Assembly: GCF_900115165.1 (NCBI RefSeq)
Contig: NZ_FOVP01000010.1
Span: 89,849 to 153,848, forward strand
DNA: 64,000 nucleotides
Origin: Roseovarius lutimaris
Lineage (GTDB): Bacteria; Pseudomonadota; Alphaproteobacteria; Rhodobacterales; Rhodobacteraceae
Direction: 5' to 3'
A program made the position numbers and the translations under genes. How positions within the stretch are numbered: position 1 is the stretch's first letter; each line of letters opens with the position of its first letter. This document shows positions 10,730-19,841 of this stretch, piece by piece. The notes beneath the pieces were generated by a model, which saw only the letters and a list, made by a program, of their open reading frames with translations, made no database searches and was not told the origin of the DNA.

Positions 10730-13588
10730 ATGGCCGATCTCAAATATATCGAGGTGCGCGGCGCGCGCGAGCATAACCTCAAGAATATCGACGTGGATAT
10801 CCCGCGCGACCAACTGGTTGTGATTACCGGGCTTTCCGGCTCGGGCAAGTCGAGCCTGGCGTTTGATACGATCTATGCCGAAGGGCAGCGGCGCTATGTC
10901 GAATCGCTTTCGGCCTATGCGCGCCAGTTCCTCGATATGATGGAAAAGCCGGATGTGGATCACATCAGCGGGTTGAGCCCGGCGATTTCCATCGAGCAGA
11001 AGACAACCTCGAAGAACCCCCGGTCAACGGTCGGCACGGTGACCGAGATTTACGATTATATGCGGCTGTTGTTCGCGCGTGTGGGCACGCCTTATTCGCC
11101 CGCCACCGGCCTTCCGATCGAGGCCCAGCAGGTGCAGGATATGGTTGACCGGGTGATGGCGATGGAGGAGGGCACACGGGCCTTTCTTCTGGCGCCGATC
11201 GTGCGGGATCGCAAAGGCGAGTATCGCAAGGAATTTCTTGAGCTGCGCAAGCAGGGCTTTCAGCGGGTCAAGGTCGATGGTGAGTTTTACGAGCTTGACG
11301 AGCCGCCCACGCTTGACAAGAAATTCCGCCATGACATCGACGTGGTGGTCGACCGCCTTGTGATCAAGCAAGGGCTTGAAACGCGGCTTGCCGATAGTTT
11401 TCGCACCGCGCTTGATCTGGCCGATGGGATCGCGATCCTTGAAACTGCGCCGAAAGAGGGCGAGCCTGAGCGGATGACGTTTTCGGAAAAATTCGCCTGT
11501 CCGGTCAGCGGCTTTACCATCCCCGAGATCGAGCCGCGGCTGTTTTCGTTCAACGCTCCCTTTGGGGCCTGTCCGGAGTGTGACGGGCTTGGGGCCGAGC
11601 GGTTTTTTGACGAACGCCTTGTGGTGCCCGATGAGGCGCTCAGGGTCAGCGACGGCGCGATTGCGCCCTGGCGAAAGGGCAAGTCGCCCTATTTCACCCA
11701 GACAATTCAAGCAATTGCCAAGCACTATGAGTTTGACAAGAATGCCGCCTGGAAGGATCTTCCGGCGCATGTGAAACAGGTGTTCCTGTATGGCTCGGGC
11801 GAGGAGGAAGTTCCGTTTCGCTATGACGAGGGCGGCCGGATTTATCAAGTGAGCCGTGTCTTTGAAGGCGTGATCCCCAATATGGAGCGGCGCTATCGAG
11901 AGACCGACAGCAACTGGATCCGCGAAGAATTCGAGCGTTATCAGAACAACCGCCCCTGTGGCACCTGCGGCGGGTTCCGCCTGCGGCAAGAGGCCCTGGC
12001 GGTTCGGATTGCCGACTTGCATGTCGGGCAGGTGGTGCAGATGTCGATCCGCGAGGCGTATCAGTGGTGCGAAACCGTGCCCGATCACCTTGGCAAGCAG
12101 AAGAATGAAATCGCGCGTGCGATCCTCAAGGAAATCCGCGAGCGGCTTGGGTTCCTGAATAATGTCGGTCTGGATTATCTGACGCTTAGCCGCAATTCCG
12201 GCACCTTGTCGGGCGGCGAAAGCCAACGGATCAGATTGGCGAGTCAGATCGGGTCGGGCCTTACCGGGGTGCTTTATGTGCTGGACGAGCCAAGCATCGG
12301 CTTGCATCAGCGCGACAACGGGCGGCTATTGACCACGCTGCGCAATCTGCGCGATCAGGGCAATACGGTGATCGTGGTCGAACATGATGAAGAGGCCATT
12401 CGCACCGCCGATTACGTCTTTGATATCGGCCCCGGTGCCGGCGTTCATGGTGGTCAGGTGGTCAGCCATGGCACCCCCGAAGAGGTGACGGCCGATGCCG
12501 GATCAATCACCGGGCAATACCTGTCGGGTGTGCGCGAAATTCCGGTGTCCGCCAAGCGGCGCAAGGGCAATGGCAAAAAGCTCAAGGTGGTCAAGGCGAC
12601 GGGCAATAACCTCAAGGAGGTGACGGCCGAGTTTCCGCTTGGCAAATTTGTCTGCGTGACCGGTGTGTCGGGCGGCGGCAAATCGACCCTGACGATCGAG
12701 ACGCTGTTCAAGACCGCAAGCATGCGGCTGAACGGGGCGCGTCAGACACCGGCACCTTGCGAGACGATCAAGGGGCTTGAGCACCTGGATAAGGTGATCG
12801 ACATTGATCAGCGTCCCATCGGGCGCACGCCGCGATCCAATCCGGCGACCTATACCGGGGCGTTCACGCCGATCCGCGACTGGTTTGCCGGGCTGCCCGA
12901 GGCCAAGGCGCGCGGCTATAAACCGGGGCGGTTTTCATTCAACGTCAAGGGTGGGCGCTGCGAGGCTTGTCAGGGCGACGGTCTGATCAAGATCGAGATG
13001 CATTTCCTGCCCGATGTCTATGTCACCTGCGAGACCTGTCAGGGCGCGCGATATAATCGCGAAACCCTCGAAATTCGCTTTAAAGGCAAAAGTATAGCGG
13101 ACGTTCTTGATATGACGGTTGAAGATGCGCAGAGCTTTTTCAAAGCGGTGCCCGCGATCCGTGACAAGATGGATGCGCTGGCGCGGGTCGGGCTTGGTTA
13201 TATCAAGGTTGGCCAGCAGGCGACGACCCTGTCGGGCGGCGAGGCACAGCGCGTGAAGCTCTCGAAAGAGCTGGCCAAGCGATCAACGGGGCGCACGCTC
13301 TATATCCTTGATGAGCCGACGACCGGGTTGCACTTTGAAGATGTGAAAAAGCTGCTCGAAGTGCTGCATGAACTGGTCGATGGCGGCAATACGGTGATCG
13401 TGATCGAGCATAACCTCGACGTGATCAAGACCGCCGATCATATCATTGATATCGGCCCAGAGGGCGGCGATGGCGGCGGTGAGATCGTGGCGGTGGGAAC
13501 GCCCGAAAAGGTTGCGCAGGAACCGCGCAGTTATACCGGGCACTACCTCAAAGAAATGCTGGCGGCGCGCCGCGTCGCCGCCGAATAG
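10730..13588 (+). CDS. uvrA: Excinuclease ABC subunit A
   Basis: 952 residues, full length. Damage-recognition ATPase of nucleotide excision repair that loads UvrB. Two ABC modules are visible: first Walker [10 protein letters not shown] (near residue 32) with signature [17 protein letters not shown], and second Walker [10 protein letters not shown] with signature [15 protein letters not shown]. Zinc-binding cysteines are seen in [26 protein letters not shown] and [21 protein letters not shown]. An SOS box precedes it. Confidence 0.98.
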   Translation: MADLKYIEVRGAREHNLKNIDVDIPRDQLVVITGLSGSGKSSLAFDTIYAEGQRRYVESLSAYARQFLDMMEKPDVDHISGLSPAISIEQKTTSKNPRSTVGTVTEIYDYMRLLFARVGTPYSPATGLPIEAQQVQDMVDRVMAMEEGTRAFLLAPIVRDRKGEYRKEFLELRKQGFQRVKVDGEFYELDEPPTLDKKFRHDIDVVVDRLVIKQGLETRLADSFRTALDLADGIAILETAPKEGEPERMTFSEKFACPVSGFTIPEIEPRLFSFNAPFGACPECDGLGAERFFDERLVVPDEALRVSDGAIAPWRKGKSPYFTQTIQAIAKHYEFDKNAAWKDLPAHVKQVFLYGSGEEEVPFRYDEGGRIYQVSRVFEGVIPNMERRYRETDSNWIREEFERYQNNRPCGTCGGFRLRQEALAVRIADLHVGQVVQMSIREAYQWCETVPDHLGKQKNEIARAILKEIRERLGFLNNVGLDYLTLSRNSGTLSGGESQRIRLASQIGSGLTGVLYVLDEPSIGLHQRDNGRLLTTLRNLRDQGNTVIVVEHDEEAIRTADYVFDIGPGAGVHGGQVVSHGTPEEVTADAGSITGQYLSGVREIPVSAKRRKGNGKKLKVVKATGNNLKEVTAEFPLGKFVCVTGVSGGGKSTLTIETLFKTASMRLNGARQTPAPCETIKGLEHLDKVIDIDQRPIGRTPRSNPATYTGAFTPIRDWFAGLPEAKARGYKPGRFSFNVKGGRCEACQGDGLIKIEMHFLPDVYVTCETCQGARYNRETLEIRFKGKSIADVLDMTVEDAQSFFKAVPAIRDKMDALARVGLGYIKVGQQATTLSGGEAQRVKLSKELAKRSTGRTLYILDEPTTGLHFEDVKKLLEVLHELVDGGNTVIVIEHNLDVIKTADHIIDIGPEGGDGGGEIVAVGTPEKVAQEPRSYTGHYLKEMLAARRVAAE

Positions 13589-13593
13589 GATTG

Positions 13594-14592
13594 ATGCAGG
13601 CCTTCGCAAGGATCGGCGGACGCATCGGCCAGATTGCTCTGGCGGTGCTGGCGCTAGGCTATGTGGCGCTTGGCCTGCATTTTCAACTCAAGCCGCCGCT
13701 GCTCTATGTCCTTTACGCTGCGCTCTTAACCTGGGCCGTTTGCGTGACGCTTCTGGTCTGGCGCGGGCGTTGGAGCCTTGTCTGGGGTTTCATGGCCGGG
13801 CTTGTGACGATCTGGGGACTCTGGTGGGCGACAATTGAGCCGCGACAGGATCGCGATTGGATGTCAGAGGTTTCGCGGGGCGTGACCTCGACGCCTGCGG
13901 CGAATGGGCGGATCACACTGCACAATATTCGTGACTTTCGCTGGTCAAGTCCGACCGAGGCCGAACAGGCGTGGTATGACCTCGAAGTGGACCCGCAAAG
14001 CCTAACCTCGGTTGATATGATCCTGTCGGTCTGGGATCACCCCGATATCGCCCATACGCTTGTCAGTTTCGGGTTTGAAGATGGCCAGCACGTCGTGTTT
14101 TCCGGTGAAATTCGCAAAGAGAAGGGTGAGGAATTTTCCAACATCGGCGGTTTGTTCAAAAGCTATGAAGTTGTGCTGATTGCCGCCGATGAACGCGATA
14201 TCGTCAATTTGCGTACCAATGCGCGGGGGGAAACCGTCTCGCTCTATCCGGTCGCCCTGTCGGACGAACAGCGCCTGGACCTGTTTCGCGCCTTGCTCGA
14301 TTACGGCAACGCCCTGGCAGAACGCCCGCGTTGGTATCACACGCTTTGGACAAATTGCACGACACTGCCTTACCGGCTTGTGCGTGGCATAACCGACGGC
14401 GCGCCGTTCGACCTGCGGATAATTCTGTCAGGTCGCTTGCCGGGATACCTCTATGACCTTGGCGTCTTGCCCGGCGCCGAGGCGATGCCGCTGAGTGAGC
14501 TGCGTGAGCGTGCGGCGCTGCCGACCCTCGATGTCGCGGGGATGGGCAGCGCCCCTTATTCAAAAGCGCTGCGCCAAGGTTGGCAGGATTAG
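13594..14592 (+). CDS. DUF4105 (Lnb N-terminal-like) membrane protein
   Basis: 332 residues, starting 6 bases after the uvrA stop, so possibly co-transcribed with it. Two or three N-terminal membrane segments (residues about 10-75) precede a periplasmic domain containing LHNIRDFRW, WDHPDIAHTLVSFGF, VFSGEIRKEKGEEFS and WYHTLWTNCTTLPYRLVR. The conserved WTNCTT cysteine and the H-S-F segment are typical of DUF4105, related to NlpC/P60-like Cys-His folds. Probable envelope cysteine hydrolase or acyl-modifying enzyme; function not established. Confidence 0.8.
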   Translation: MQAFARIGGRIGQIALAVLALGYVALGLHFQLKPPLLYVLYAALLTWAVCVTLLVWRGRWSLVWGFMAGLVTIWGLWWATIEPRQDRDWMSEVSRGVTSTPAANGRITLHNIRDFRWSSPTEAEQAWYDLEVDPQSLTSVDMILSVWDHPDIAHTLVSFGFEDGQHVVFSGEIRKEKGEEFSNIGGLFKSYEVVLIAADERDIVNLRTNARGETVSLYPVALSDEQRLDLFRALLDYGNALAERPRWYHTLWTNCTTLPYRLVRGITDGAPFDLRIILSGRLPGYLYDLGVLPGAEAMPLSELRERAALPTLDVAGMGSAPYSKALRQGWQD

Positions 14593-14605
14593 CCGAGCGC
14601 CGCCG

Positions 14606-14809
14606 TCATTTCTTGAGCGGGCAGGTGCGCAAACCAAAGATCGTGTAAAGTGGACAGCTTGACATAAGGCCAGTCACCAGAGGGATGATGCCGATCAGAT
14701 AGAGCCAGCGATAGGCCGCGTCGGGGTTGAGGAAAAAGCCCGCCAAGAGACCGAGGCCGACAATGATACGAAGCGCGCGGTCCAGAGCCCCGACATTTTT
14801 CTTGAGCAT
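14606..14809 (-). CDS. DUF2892 small membrane protein
   Basis: 67 residues with two hydrophobic segments (GLGLLAGFFL and WLYLIGIIPLVTGLM) followed by SSCPLYTIFGLRTCPLKK. This matches the YgaP-type transmembrane domain family DUF2892, N-terminus NVGALDRALRIIVG. Some family members carry a fused rhodanese; this one does not. It ends 13 bases from the convergent DUF4105 gene. Confidence 0.88.
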   Translation of the reverse strand: MLKKNVGALDRALRIIVGLGLLAGFFLNPDAAYRWLYLIGIIPLVTGLMSSCPLYTIFGLRTCPLKK

Positions 14810-14913
14810 GAGAACACCTTTGGCTGATCAGGCCGGAATGGCCCGGTTATAATAGCCCAAGGATATCCTGCCCTCGCGGTACAGTCGGTGATAAGATCAC
14901 AAAGCCCGCAGAT

Positions 14914-15537
14914 TTATCGAAAATTGCGGCTGTCCTTGATCTGTTCCCAGGCCCAGACCACCTGTTGCAGCTGTTCTTCCTGGCTGCGGTCGCCGCCGTT
15001 GATGTCGGGATGCAGCACCTTGATCAGAGATTTGTAGGATTTGCGCAGATCGGCCTTGGTCCAGGTATCCTCGGCCTCAAGGATCTCTACGGCGCGGCGC
15101 TCTGTCGGGGGCAATTTACGGCTTCCGCCGCGTTTCTTGCCGGGGTTCTGCGTGGCGTTGCCGCCCAGAACCTGATGCGGATCCTCGATGCCAAGCCGGG
15201 CCCAGGCCCGCGTTTCGGGGTCGGTAAAGGCGCGGGTTTCACGCTCCCATACCTTGTCCTTGGAGGCCTGCGCGTTGATCTCCGCCTCGGTGGTGCCGTC
15301 AAAGAAATTCCACTTGAGGTTATATTCGCGCACGTGTTGCTGGCAGAACCAGAGATACTCATCAAGCACATCGGGCGCCCTGGGCGCGCGAAACTTGCCT
15401 GCCTCGGTACAGCCCTCATGCTCGCACACCCGCACCGATGTTTCAGAGGCGCCCGACATGCCACGGCGGCCACGCGGGTTTTTCTTCTTGGCCGAAGACA
15501 CGGACATATCGAAACCGAAGGGATCTGACTTGGACAT
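14914..15537 (-). CDS. J-domain (DnaJ-like) protein
   Basis: 207 residues. The C-terminal 60 residues form a J domain with the diagnostic HPD tripeptide in LIKVLHPDINGGDRSQEE, so it should stimulate a DnaK partner. The N-terminal half has cysteines in CEHEGCTEAG and WFCQQHVREYN, a small zinc-binding-like module. No Gly/Phe or DnaJ zinc-finger region is present, so this is a type III J protein. Client unknown. Confidence 0.88.
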   Translation of the reverse strand: MSKSDPFGFDMSVSSAKKKNPRGRRGMSGASETSVRVCEHEGCTEAGKFRAPRAPDVLDEYLWFCQQHVREYNLKWNFFDGTTEAEINAQASKDKVWERETRAFTDPETRAWARLGIEDPHQVLGGNATQNPGKKRGGSRKLPPTERRAVEILEAEDTWTKADLRKSYKSLIKVLHPDINGGDRSQEEQLQQVVWAWEQIKDSRNFR

Positions 15538-15694
15538 GGGGCTTACCTTTTCGAGTCGGAGACGAGAGTGTATGCCAAAACGTGGCGAATTGAAGGGGGC
15601 ACGGCGAAAAAAACATCTCCCACTTGTGCGATGATACTGCGCAGGCAGGCGGAGGATGGCGATCCAAGTCCTTGGAATGAAATAATAATAGCCT

Positions 15695-16078
15695 CTAGGA
15701 TGTCTGGGTTTTTTCGGTTTCCGGCCTCTTATCGGCGGGCTTGTGCGGCTCTGCGCTTACCGGGGGCGCAACGCGGGGGGCGACGGGCGGGGTCACGCTG
15801 CGCACAGCGTCGGCTGGCAGGGCCTCTGTCACAGCCCCGGGCGAGGCCTTGGCGCGGCGAAACACCAGGACAGAGCGATAGACAGTATGGCTTGAGGTCA
15901 GCCCCTGACGTTCTTCACTGGGCAGGATATCTGCGCGCAGATATTCCCACCCCTCGCGCCCCATGTCGTTCAACGCCTCTTCAAACCCAAGGGCAAAGCG
16001 GGCCTCGGGGGTTTTGACGCCGGGGGCCTTGCGGCCACGGGTCGGGGCGGGGGTAACCTTGTATTCGAAAACCGTCAT
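15695..16078 (-). CDS. DUF4177 domain protein
   Basis: 127 residues. The N-terminal half (MTVFEYKVTPAPTRG...LGFEEALNDMGREGWEYLRADILP) matches DUF4177, a small alpha/beta family of unknown role. The C-terminal 50 residues are Pro/Ala/Thr-rich and probably disordered. Transcribed on the same strand as infC and the J-domain gene but separated from each. Confidence 0.75.
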   Translation of the reverse strand: MTVFEYKVTPAPTRGRKAPGVKTPEARFALGFEEALNDMGREGWEYLRADILPSEERQGLTSSHTVYRSVLVFRRAKASPGAVTEALPADAVRSVTPPVAPRVAPPVSAEPHKPADKRPETEKTQTS

Positions 16079-16146
16079 GGAACCTTCCGGGATTTGTCAG
16101 AGCGGTGCATCCTACGCGACTGACCGCGCGGCGCAAGGGGGCATGC

Positions 16147-16173
16147 AAAACCCCCGGACCATAGGGCCGGGGG
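16147..16173 (-). terminator. Intrinsic terminator after infC
   Basis: On the minus strand, CCCCCGGCCC-TAT-GGTCCGGGGG forms a 10-bp stem with one G-U pair, followed by TTTT. It lies 31 bases after the infC stop. Confidence 0.8.
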
Positions 16174-16203
16174 TCATGACGTCTTTGAGAGGGGGCCGGG
16201 TGT

Positions 16204-16749
16204 CTATTTCGGGCCGGGGCCGATGATCATGATCATCTGGCGGCCTTCCATCTTGGGCATGTTTTCAACACGCCCGACGGTTTTGATATCCTCGGCGATA
16301 CGTTCCAAAAGCTGGCGGCCCAGATCCTGATGGGCCATCTCGCGGCCACGAAAGCGCAGGGTGATCTTTACCTTGTCGCCATTTTCAAGAAATTTGACCA
16401 CGTTGCGCATTTTGACGTCATAGTCATGCGTATCGGTGCCGGGTCGAAACTTGACCTCTTTCACCTCGATGATCTTTTGTTTCTTGCGCGCTTCGGCCTC
16501 GCGTTTCTGTGTCTCGTATTTGTATTTTCCGAAATCCATGATCTTGCAGACCGGTGGATTGGCGTTTGGCGAGATTTCAACCAGATCAAGCCCGGCATCA
16601 GCGGCCATTTCCATTGCCCGGTCCGGGGTAACCACCCCGACATTTTCGCCGTCGGCGCCAATGAGGCGGATTTCATCACTGCGGATGCGGTCATTGATAC
16701 GAGGGCCGGTGTCGCGTGTAGGGGGCGCGTTATGAGGTCTGCGGGCTAT
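16204..16749 (-). CDS. infC: Translation initiation factor IF-3, probable AUA start
   Basis: 181 residues. Binds the 30S subunit and monitors start-codon and initiator-tRNA choice. Conserved: [51 protein letters not shown] and [10 protein letters not shown]. Related IF-3 proteins begin [10 protein letters not shown]; here the matching codon is ATA (16749-16747), with AAAGGA 8 bases upstream. The frame is open 28 codons further to an ATG, but that extension looks unlike the family. A non-AUG start fits the known autoregulation of infC by IF-3 discriminating against weak start codons. Confidence 0.93.
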   Translation of the reverse strand: MARRPHNAPPTRDTGPRINDRIRSDEIRLIGADGENVGVVTPDRAMEMAADAGLDLVEISPNANPPVCKIMDFGKYKYETQKREAEARKKQKIIEVKEVKFRPGTDTHDYDVKMRNVVKFLENGDKVKITLRFRGREMAHQDLGRQLLERIAEDIKTVGRVENMPKMEGRQMIMIIGPGPK

Positions 16750-16959
16750 GGCTTTGTTCCTTTGATCGTTTTGGTTCTGTGGCGAATTTGAGGGTGCAAC
16801 GTAAACGTGGGCGTGACGGCTTTCAAGCGCCAAAATCGGCTGATCTGAGCCGATTAAGGGCTTATTCCCCCTTGTGCCTTTCCTTTTTCACCTTCATCTG
16901 TGAGCAAGACGTGGAGCGGCCGCGAGATTTGCCGGACCCGCATGTATGAGGGAGTGTTT

Positions 16960-17853
16960 ATGAAGAACCTGCTATGGATTGTTGTGGCTGTCGTCATTCT
17001 TGGCGGTGGTTATATGCTGTTTACCGGAAAATCGGTGAACGAAGTTGTCGAGACCGTCAGCGAGACCGCGAATGAGGTCGAGGCGCCCGCCGCGCTTGAG
17101 GATGCAAGCGACGCGGTTGGCGACGCCGCCGAAGCCGTGGCCGAAACCGCCACCGAGGCGGCAGATGCCGTGGCCGACACGGCGAGCGAGGCAGTGGATG
17201 CTGCGACCGATACGGCGAGTGACGCGGCTGATGCCGTGGCCGATACGGTGAGCGATGCTGTGGATGCTGGGAATGAGGCGGCTGATAGTGCGGTTGAGGC
17301 CGCAACCGGGGCTGCCGATGATACTGCTGATACTGCCGCCGAGGCTGTCGACACCGCCGCAGATACCGCCGATGCGGCTGCTGAAACCGCCACAGATACT
17401 GCCGGTGAGGCCGCCGATGAGGCTGCTGACACCGCTGCAGAGGTTGCCGATAGCGTAACAGAGGCCACGTCTGAGGCTGTCGAGACCACCACCGATACGG
17501 TGACCGATACCGCTCAGGATGGGGTTGAGGCCGCGCAAGAGGCCACCCAAGACGCCACCCAAGACGCCGTTGAAGCGGCAACCGGCGAAGCCGCGTCTGA
17601 CGTCGCTGTTGAAGCCGGAGAGGCCGCGCAAGAGGCCGTGGAGGCCGCGACTGGCACCGCCGCGACCGATGCCGCGCCCGACGCCCTGACCGTCGACGGA
17701 TTCAGCATGGATCGGGCGCGCGAATTGATCGAGGGGGCCGATCTTGGCGCGATGCAGGAAACGCTTTTGCTGCAAACCATCAAGAAGGCGCAGGATAACC
17801 CCGAGCTGCTTAAATCGGCGCTCGAAGCTGCCCGCAGTGCGCTTGGTTACTGA
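16960..17853 (+). CDS. Membrane-anchored Ala/Thr/Asp-rich repeat protein
   Basis: 297 residues from ATG 16960 (GAGGGAG 7 bases upstream). Layout: N-terminal membrane segment NLLWIVVAVVILGGGYMLF; residues about 45-235 are a low-complexity run of A, D, T, E, V with units such as ADAVADTASEAVDAATDTAS; then a conserved-looking tail DGFSMDRARELIEGADLG followed by LLLQTIKKAQDNPELL. The repeat has no prolines and few aromatics, and would form an extended acidic helix like LEA or apolipoprotein-type helices. Likely spans the periplasm or lines the membrane. Function unknown. Followed by a strong terminator. Confidence 0.8.
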   Translation: MKNLLWIVVAVVILGGGYMLFTGKSVNEVVETVSETANEVEAPAALEDASDAVGDAAEAVAETATEAADAVADTASEAVDAATDTASDAADAVADTVSDAVDAGNEAADSAVEAATGAADDTADTAAEAVDTAADTADAAAETATDTAGEAADEAADTAAEVADSVTEATSEAVETTTDTVTDTAQDGVEAAQEATQDATQDAVEAATGEAASDVAVEAGEAAQEAVEAATGTAATDAAPDALTVDGFSMDRARELIEGADLGAMQETLLLQTIKKAQDNPELLKSALEAARSALGY

Positions 17854-17877
17854 TCCACCAGCATAAGACAAGATAAC

Positions 17878-17908
17878 CCGCGCCGGATGCACCCGGCGCG
17901 GTTTTTTT
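17878..17908 (+). terminator. Intrinsic terminator after the Ala-rich gene
   Basis: CCGCGCCGG-ATGCAC-CCGGCGCGG forms a perfect 9-bp stem followed by TTTTTTT, 24 bases after the stop codon and just before the convergent TetR gene. Confidence 0.93.
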
Positions 17909-17913
17909 ATGTC

Positions 17914-18480
17914 TTAGCAACAGTCGGCCGCCTCGATCAGCACCGTTGCGGCGGCTTTGGCCTCGATCGCGGGGCTGCCATTGCCCAGCATCACAGAGGT
18001 CACGATCGCGCCTTCTTTGAGCAGCATCAACTGGCGCGCAAGCGCCGCCGGGTCGCGGGCGCGCGCCTCGGTTGCGAGGGTTTGCACATACTCAAGCAGC
18101 ATCCGCTTGTGGGTCGCGCTTTGGATGTGAATCGGATCTTTGGGATCCTGGAATTCCGACACCGCCTTGATGAACATACAGCCCTTGAACCTGGGCGAGG
18201 TGATCCATTCGTGCAGCGCGTCAAAGACCGCAAGTAGGCGGGCCCTCGGGGTGTCAGCGATCTCTTCGACACGGCGACAGAACCAGTTGCGAAACCTCTC
18301 GTCGCGTAGCCTGAGCACGGCCAGGATCATTTCGTCCTTGGTGCGGAAATGTTTGTACATCGAGGTTTTCGAAATGCCGGTTTCCGCCACAAGCTTGTCC
18401 ATCCCGGTGGCGTGAAAACCGTCGCGATAGAACACCTCAAGCGCATTTCGCACCAGCTCATCTCTTTTATTCGGTCGCAT
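17914..18480 (-). CDS. TetR/AcrR family transcriptional regulator
   Basis: 188 residues. N-terminal helix-turn-helix at about residues 22-50 (FHATGMDKLVAETGISKTSMYKHF) followed by a helical ligand domain with GCMFIKAVSEFQD, the type seen in repressors of stress or xenobiotic genes. AAGG lies 6 bases before the ATG. It faces away from the DUF1348/PNPOx/hydrolase operon, and the perfect palindrome in front of that operon is its likely operator. The tail ends in a Cys-Cys pair (ADCC). Confidence 0.93.
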   Translation of the reverse strand: MRPNKRDELVRNALEVFYRDGFHATGMDKLVAETGISKTSMYKHFRTKDEMILAVLRLRDERFRNWFCRRVEEIADTPRARLLAVFDALHEWITSPRFKGCMFIKAVSEFQDPKDPIHIQSATHKRMLLEYVQTLATEARARDPAALARQLMLLKEGAIVTSVMLGNGSPAIEAKAAATVLIEAADCC

Positions 18481-18616
18481 GACTTACCTTAAACTGTACT
18501 GATATGTTCACATATATAGTCGAGGTGCGGGATTTTTGCCAGATAAAATCATCCATTTTATTCAATGGTTAGTTGATTTCAGGCCTTCTATCCTAGGTTT
18601 TTTGCAAAAATAGGAT

Positions 18617-18672
18617 TTGACAAAGTTTACCGATCTGTACACTTATGGGACGCGAAGTGTACAGATCGGTAA
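18617..18672 (+). promoter_or_regulatory. Promoter overlapped by a perfect 46-bp palindrome (TetR operator)
   Basis: TTACCGATCTGTACACTT (18627-18644), a 10-base spacer ATGGGACGCG, then the exact reverse complement AAGTGTACAGATCGGTAA (18655-18672). A TTGACA -35-like hexamer sits at 18617-18622, immediately before the left arm, so a bound repressor would cover the -10 region and start site. It is 28 bases upstream of the first operon gene. A shorter CTGTAC match lies near the tetR start (about 18492) and could be a weaker autoregulatory site. Confidence 0.8.
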
Positions 18673-18699
18673 CCCATTCGAAACATCAAGGAGCCAGAC

Positions 18700-19164
18700 A
18701 TGACCCGCCCCCCGCTTCCGCCCTTCACCAAAGACAGTGCAATCGAGAAAGTCCGTGCCGCCGAAGATGGCTGGAATGGCCAGAACCCCAAGGCCGTCGC
18801 CCAGGCCTATACCGAGGATAGCCAATGGCGAAACCGGGCCGAGTTTCTGACCGGCCGCGCCGAGATCGAGGCTTTCCTCACCCGCAAGTGGGCGCGTGAG
18901 AATGACTATCGCCTGATCAAGGAACTCTGGAGCTGGAGCGACAACCGGATTGCCGTGCGCTTTGCCTATGAGTGGCGCGACGCCGATGGTCAGTGGTTTC
19001 GCGCCTATGGCAACGAAAACTGGGAATTTGCCGAAGACGGGCGCATGCGCCGCCGAATCGCCAGCATCAATGATCTCAGGATCACGCCGCAAGAGCGTCT
19101 GTTTCACTGGCCGCAGGGGCGCCGCCCCGATGATCATCCCGGCCTGAGCGCGCTTGGCCTTTAA
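18700..19164 (+). CDS. DUF1348 (NTF2/SnoaL-like) protein
   Basis: 154 residues of the DUF1348 nuclear-transport-factor-2-like fold: [63 protein letters not shown] and [23 protein letters not shown]. Members are small cone-shaped proteins with a ligand pocket, and several are induced by reactive chemicals; catalytic role unsettled. AAGGAG precedes the start. First gene of the TetR-controlled operon. Confidence 0.9.
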   Translation: MTRPPLPPFTKDSAIEKVRAAEDGWNGQNPKAVAQAYTEDSQWRNRAEFLTGRAEIEAFLTRKWARENDYRLIKELWSWSDNRIAVRFAYEWRDADGQWFRAYGNENWEFAEDGRMRRRIASINDLRITPQERLFHWPQGRRPDDHPGLSALGL

Positions 19165-19186
19165 CCCCGTTTGAAAGGAGGCTGAC

Positions 19187-19816
19187 ATGCCCCGTGCCTT
19201 TGCCGAAATCGCCTTTACCCCGAACGTACGCGCCGCGCAGGCGCGCCATGGCTCTGCGGCGGGCTATGAAAAGTTCCTGTCGCCCGATGTGAGTGGCGGC
19301 GCGGCGCTCAGCCCCGATGAGGCCACGTTCATTCAGGCCCGCGACGGATTTTACCAGGCGACCGTTTCCGAGACCGGCTGGCCCTATGTCCAGTTTCGCG
19401 GCGGCCCCAAGGGGTTTTTGCGGGTGATCGACGCCAAGACCATCGGCTATGCCGATTATCGCGGCAATCGCCAGTATGTGAGCCTTGGCAATCTTGCCGG
19501 GGATAATCGCACTTCACTGATTTTGATGGATTATCCTAACCGCAGGCGGATCAAGATCTGGGGCAGGGTGCGGGTTGTTGAAGGTGACGAGGCCGCCGAG
19601 ATCCTGCCGGCCCTGCATGATGCCGATTATGTCGGCCGCCCGGAACGCGCGATCTTGATCACGGTTGAGGCGTTTGACTGGAACTGTCCTGCCCATATCC
19701 CGCAACGCCTCACCGAGACCGAGCTTGAACCCTACCTCGCGCAGATGCGTGCCCGGATTTCCGACCTGACCACCGAGACTGCGCGGCTGACCGATCTGCT
19801 TGGCGCCGCGTCCTGA
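19187..19816 (+). CDS. Pyridoxamine 5'-phosphate oxidase-like flavin-binding protein
   Basis: 209 residues of the split-barrel PNPOx-like family. Seen: FIQARDGFYQATVSETGWPYVQFRGGPKGFLRV, IGYADYRGNRQYVSLGNLAGDNRTSLILMDYPNRRRIKIWGR and an ILITVEAFDWNCPAHIPQR tail. Probably binds FMN or F420-like cofactor and reduces a small electrophile; true pyridoxine oxidation is unlikely. AAAGGAGG precedes the start. Middle gene of the operon. Confidence 0.88.
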   Translation: MPRAFAEIAFTPNVRAAQARHGSAAGYEKFLSPDVSGGAALSPDEATFIQARDGFYQATVSETGWPYVQFRGGPKGFLRVIDAKTIGYADYRGNRQYVSLGNLAGDNRTSLILMDYPNRRRIKIWGRVRVVEGDEAAEILPALHDADYVGRPERAILITVEAFDWNCPAHIPQRLTETELEPYLAQMRARISDLTTETARLTDLLGAAS

Positions 19817-19841
19817 TCCCACCAACCGAAAGGAGCCCCCC

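Noticed and set aside
17060..17680. Repetitive GCC/GAC-rich DNA that could look like a tandem-repeat or CRISPR-like array
   Set aside because: The repeats are codon-level (Ala/Asp/Thr) with no constant repeat unit or spacers, and are fully explained by the protein.
16972..17892. 306-residue open frame antisense to the Ala-rich gene, Gly/Ser/Ile-rich
   Set aside because: It mirrors the low-complexity repeat of the plus-strand gene, has no ribosome-binding site and crosses the terminator. The plus frame has an SD, a membrane segment and a conserved-looking tail.
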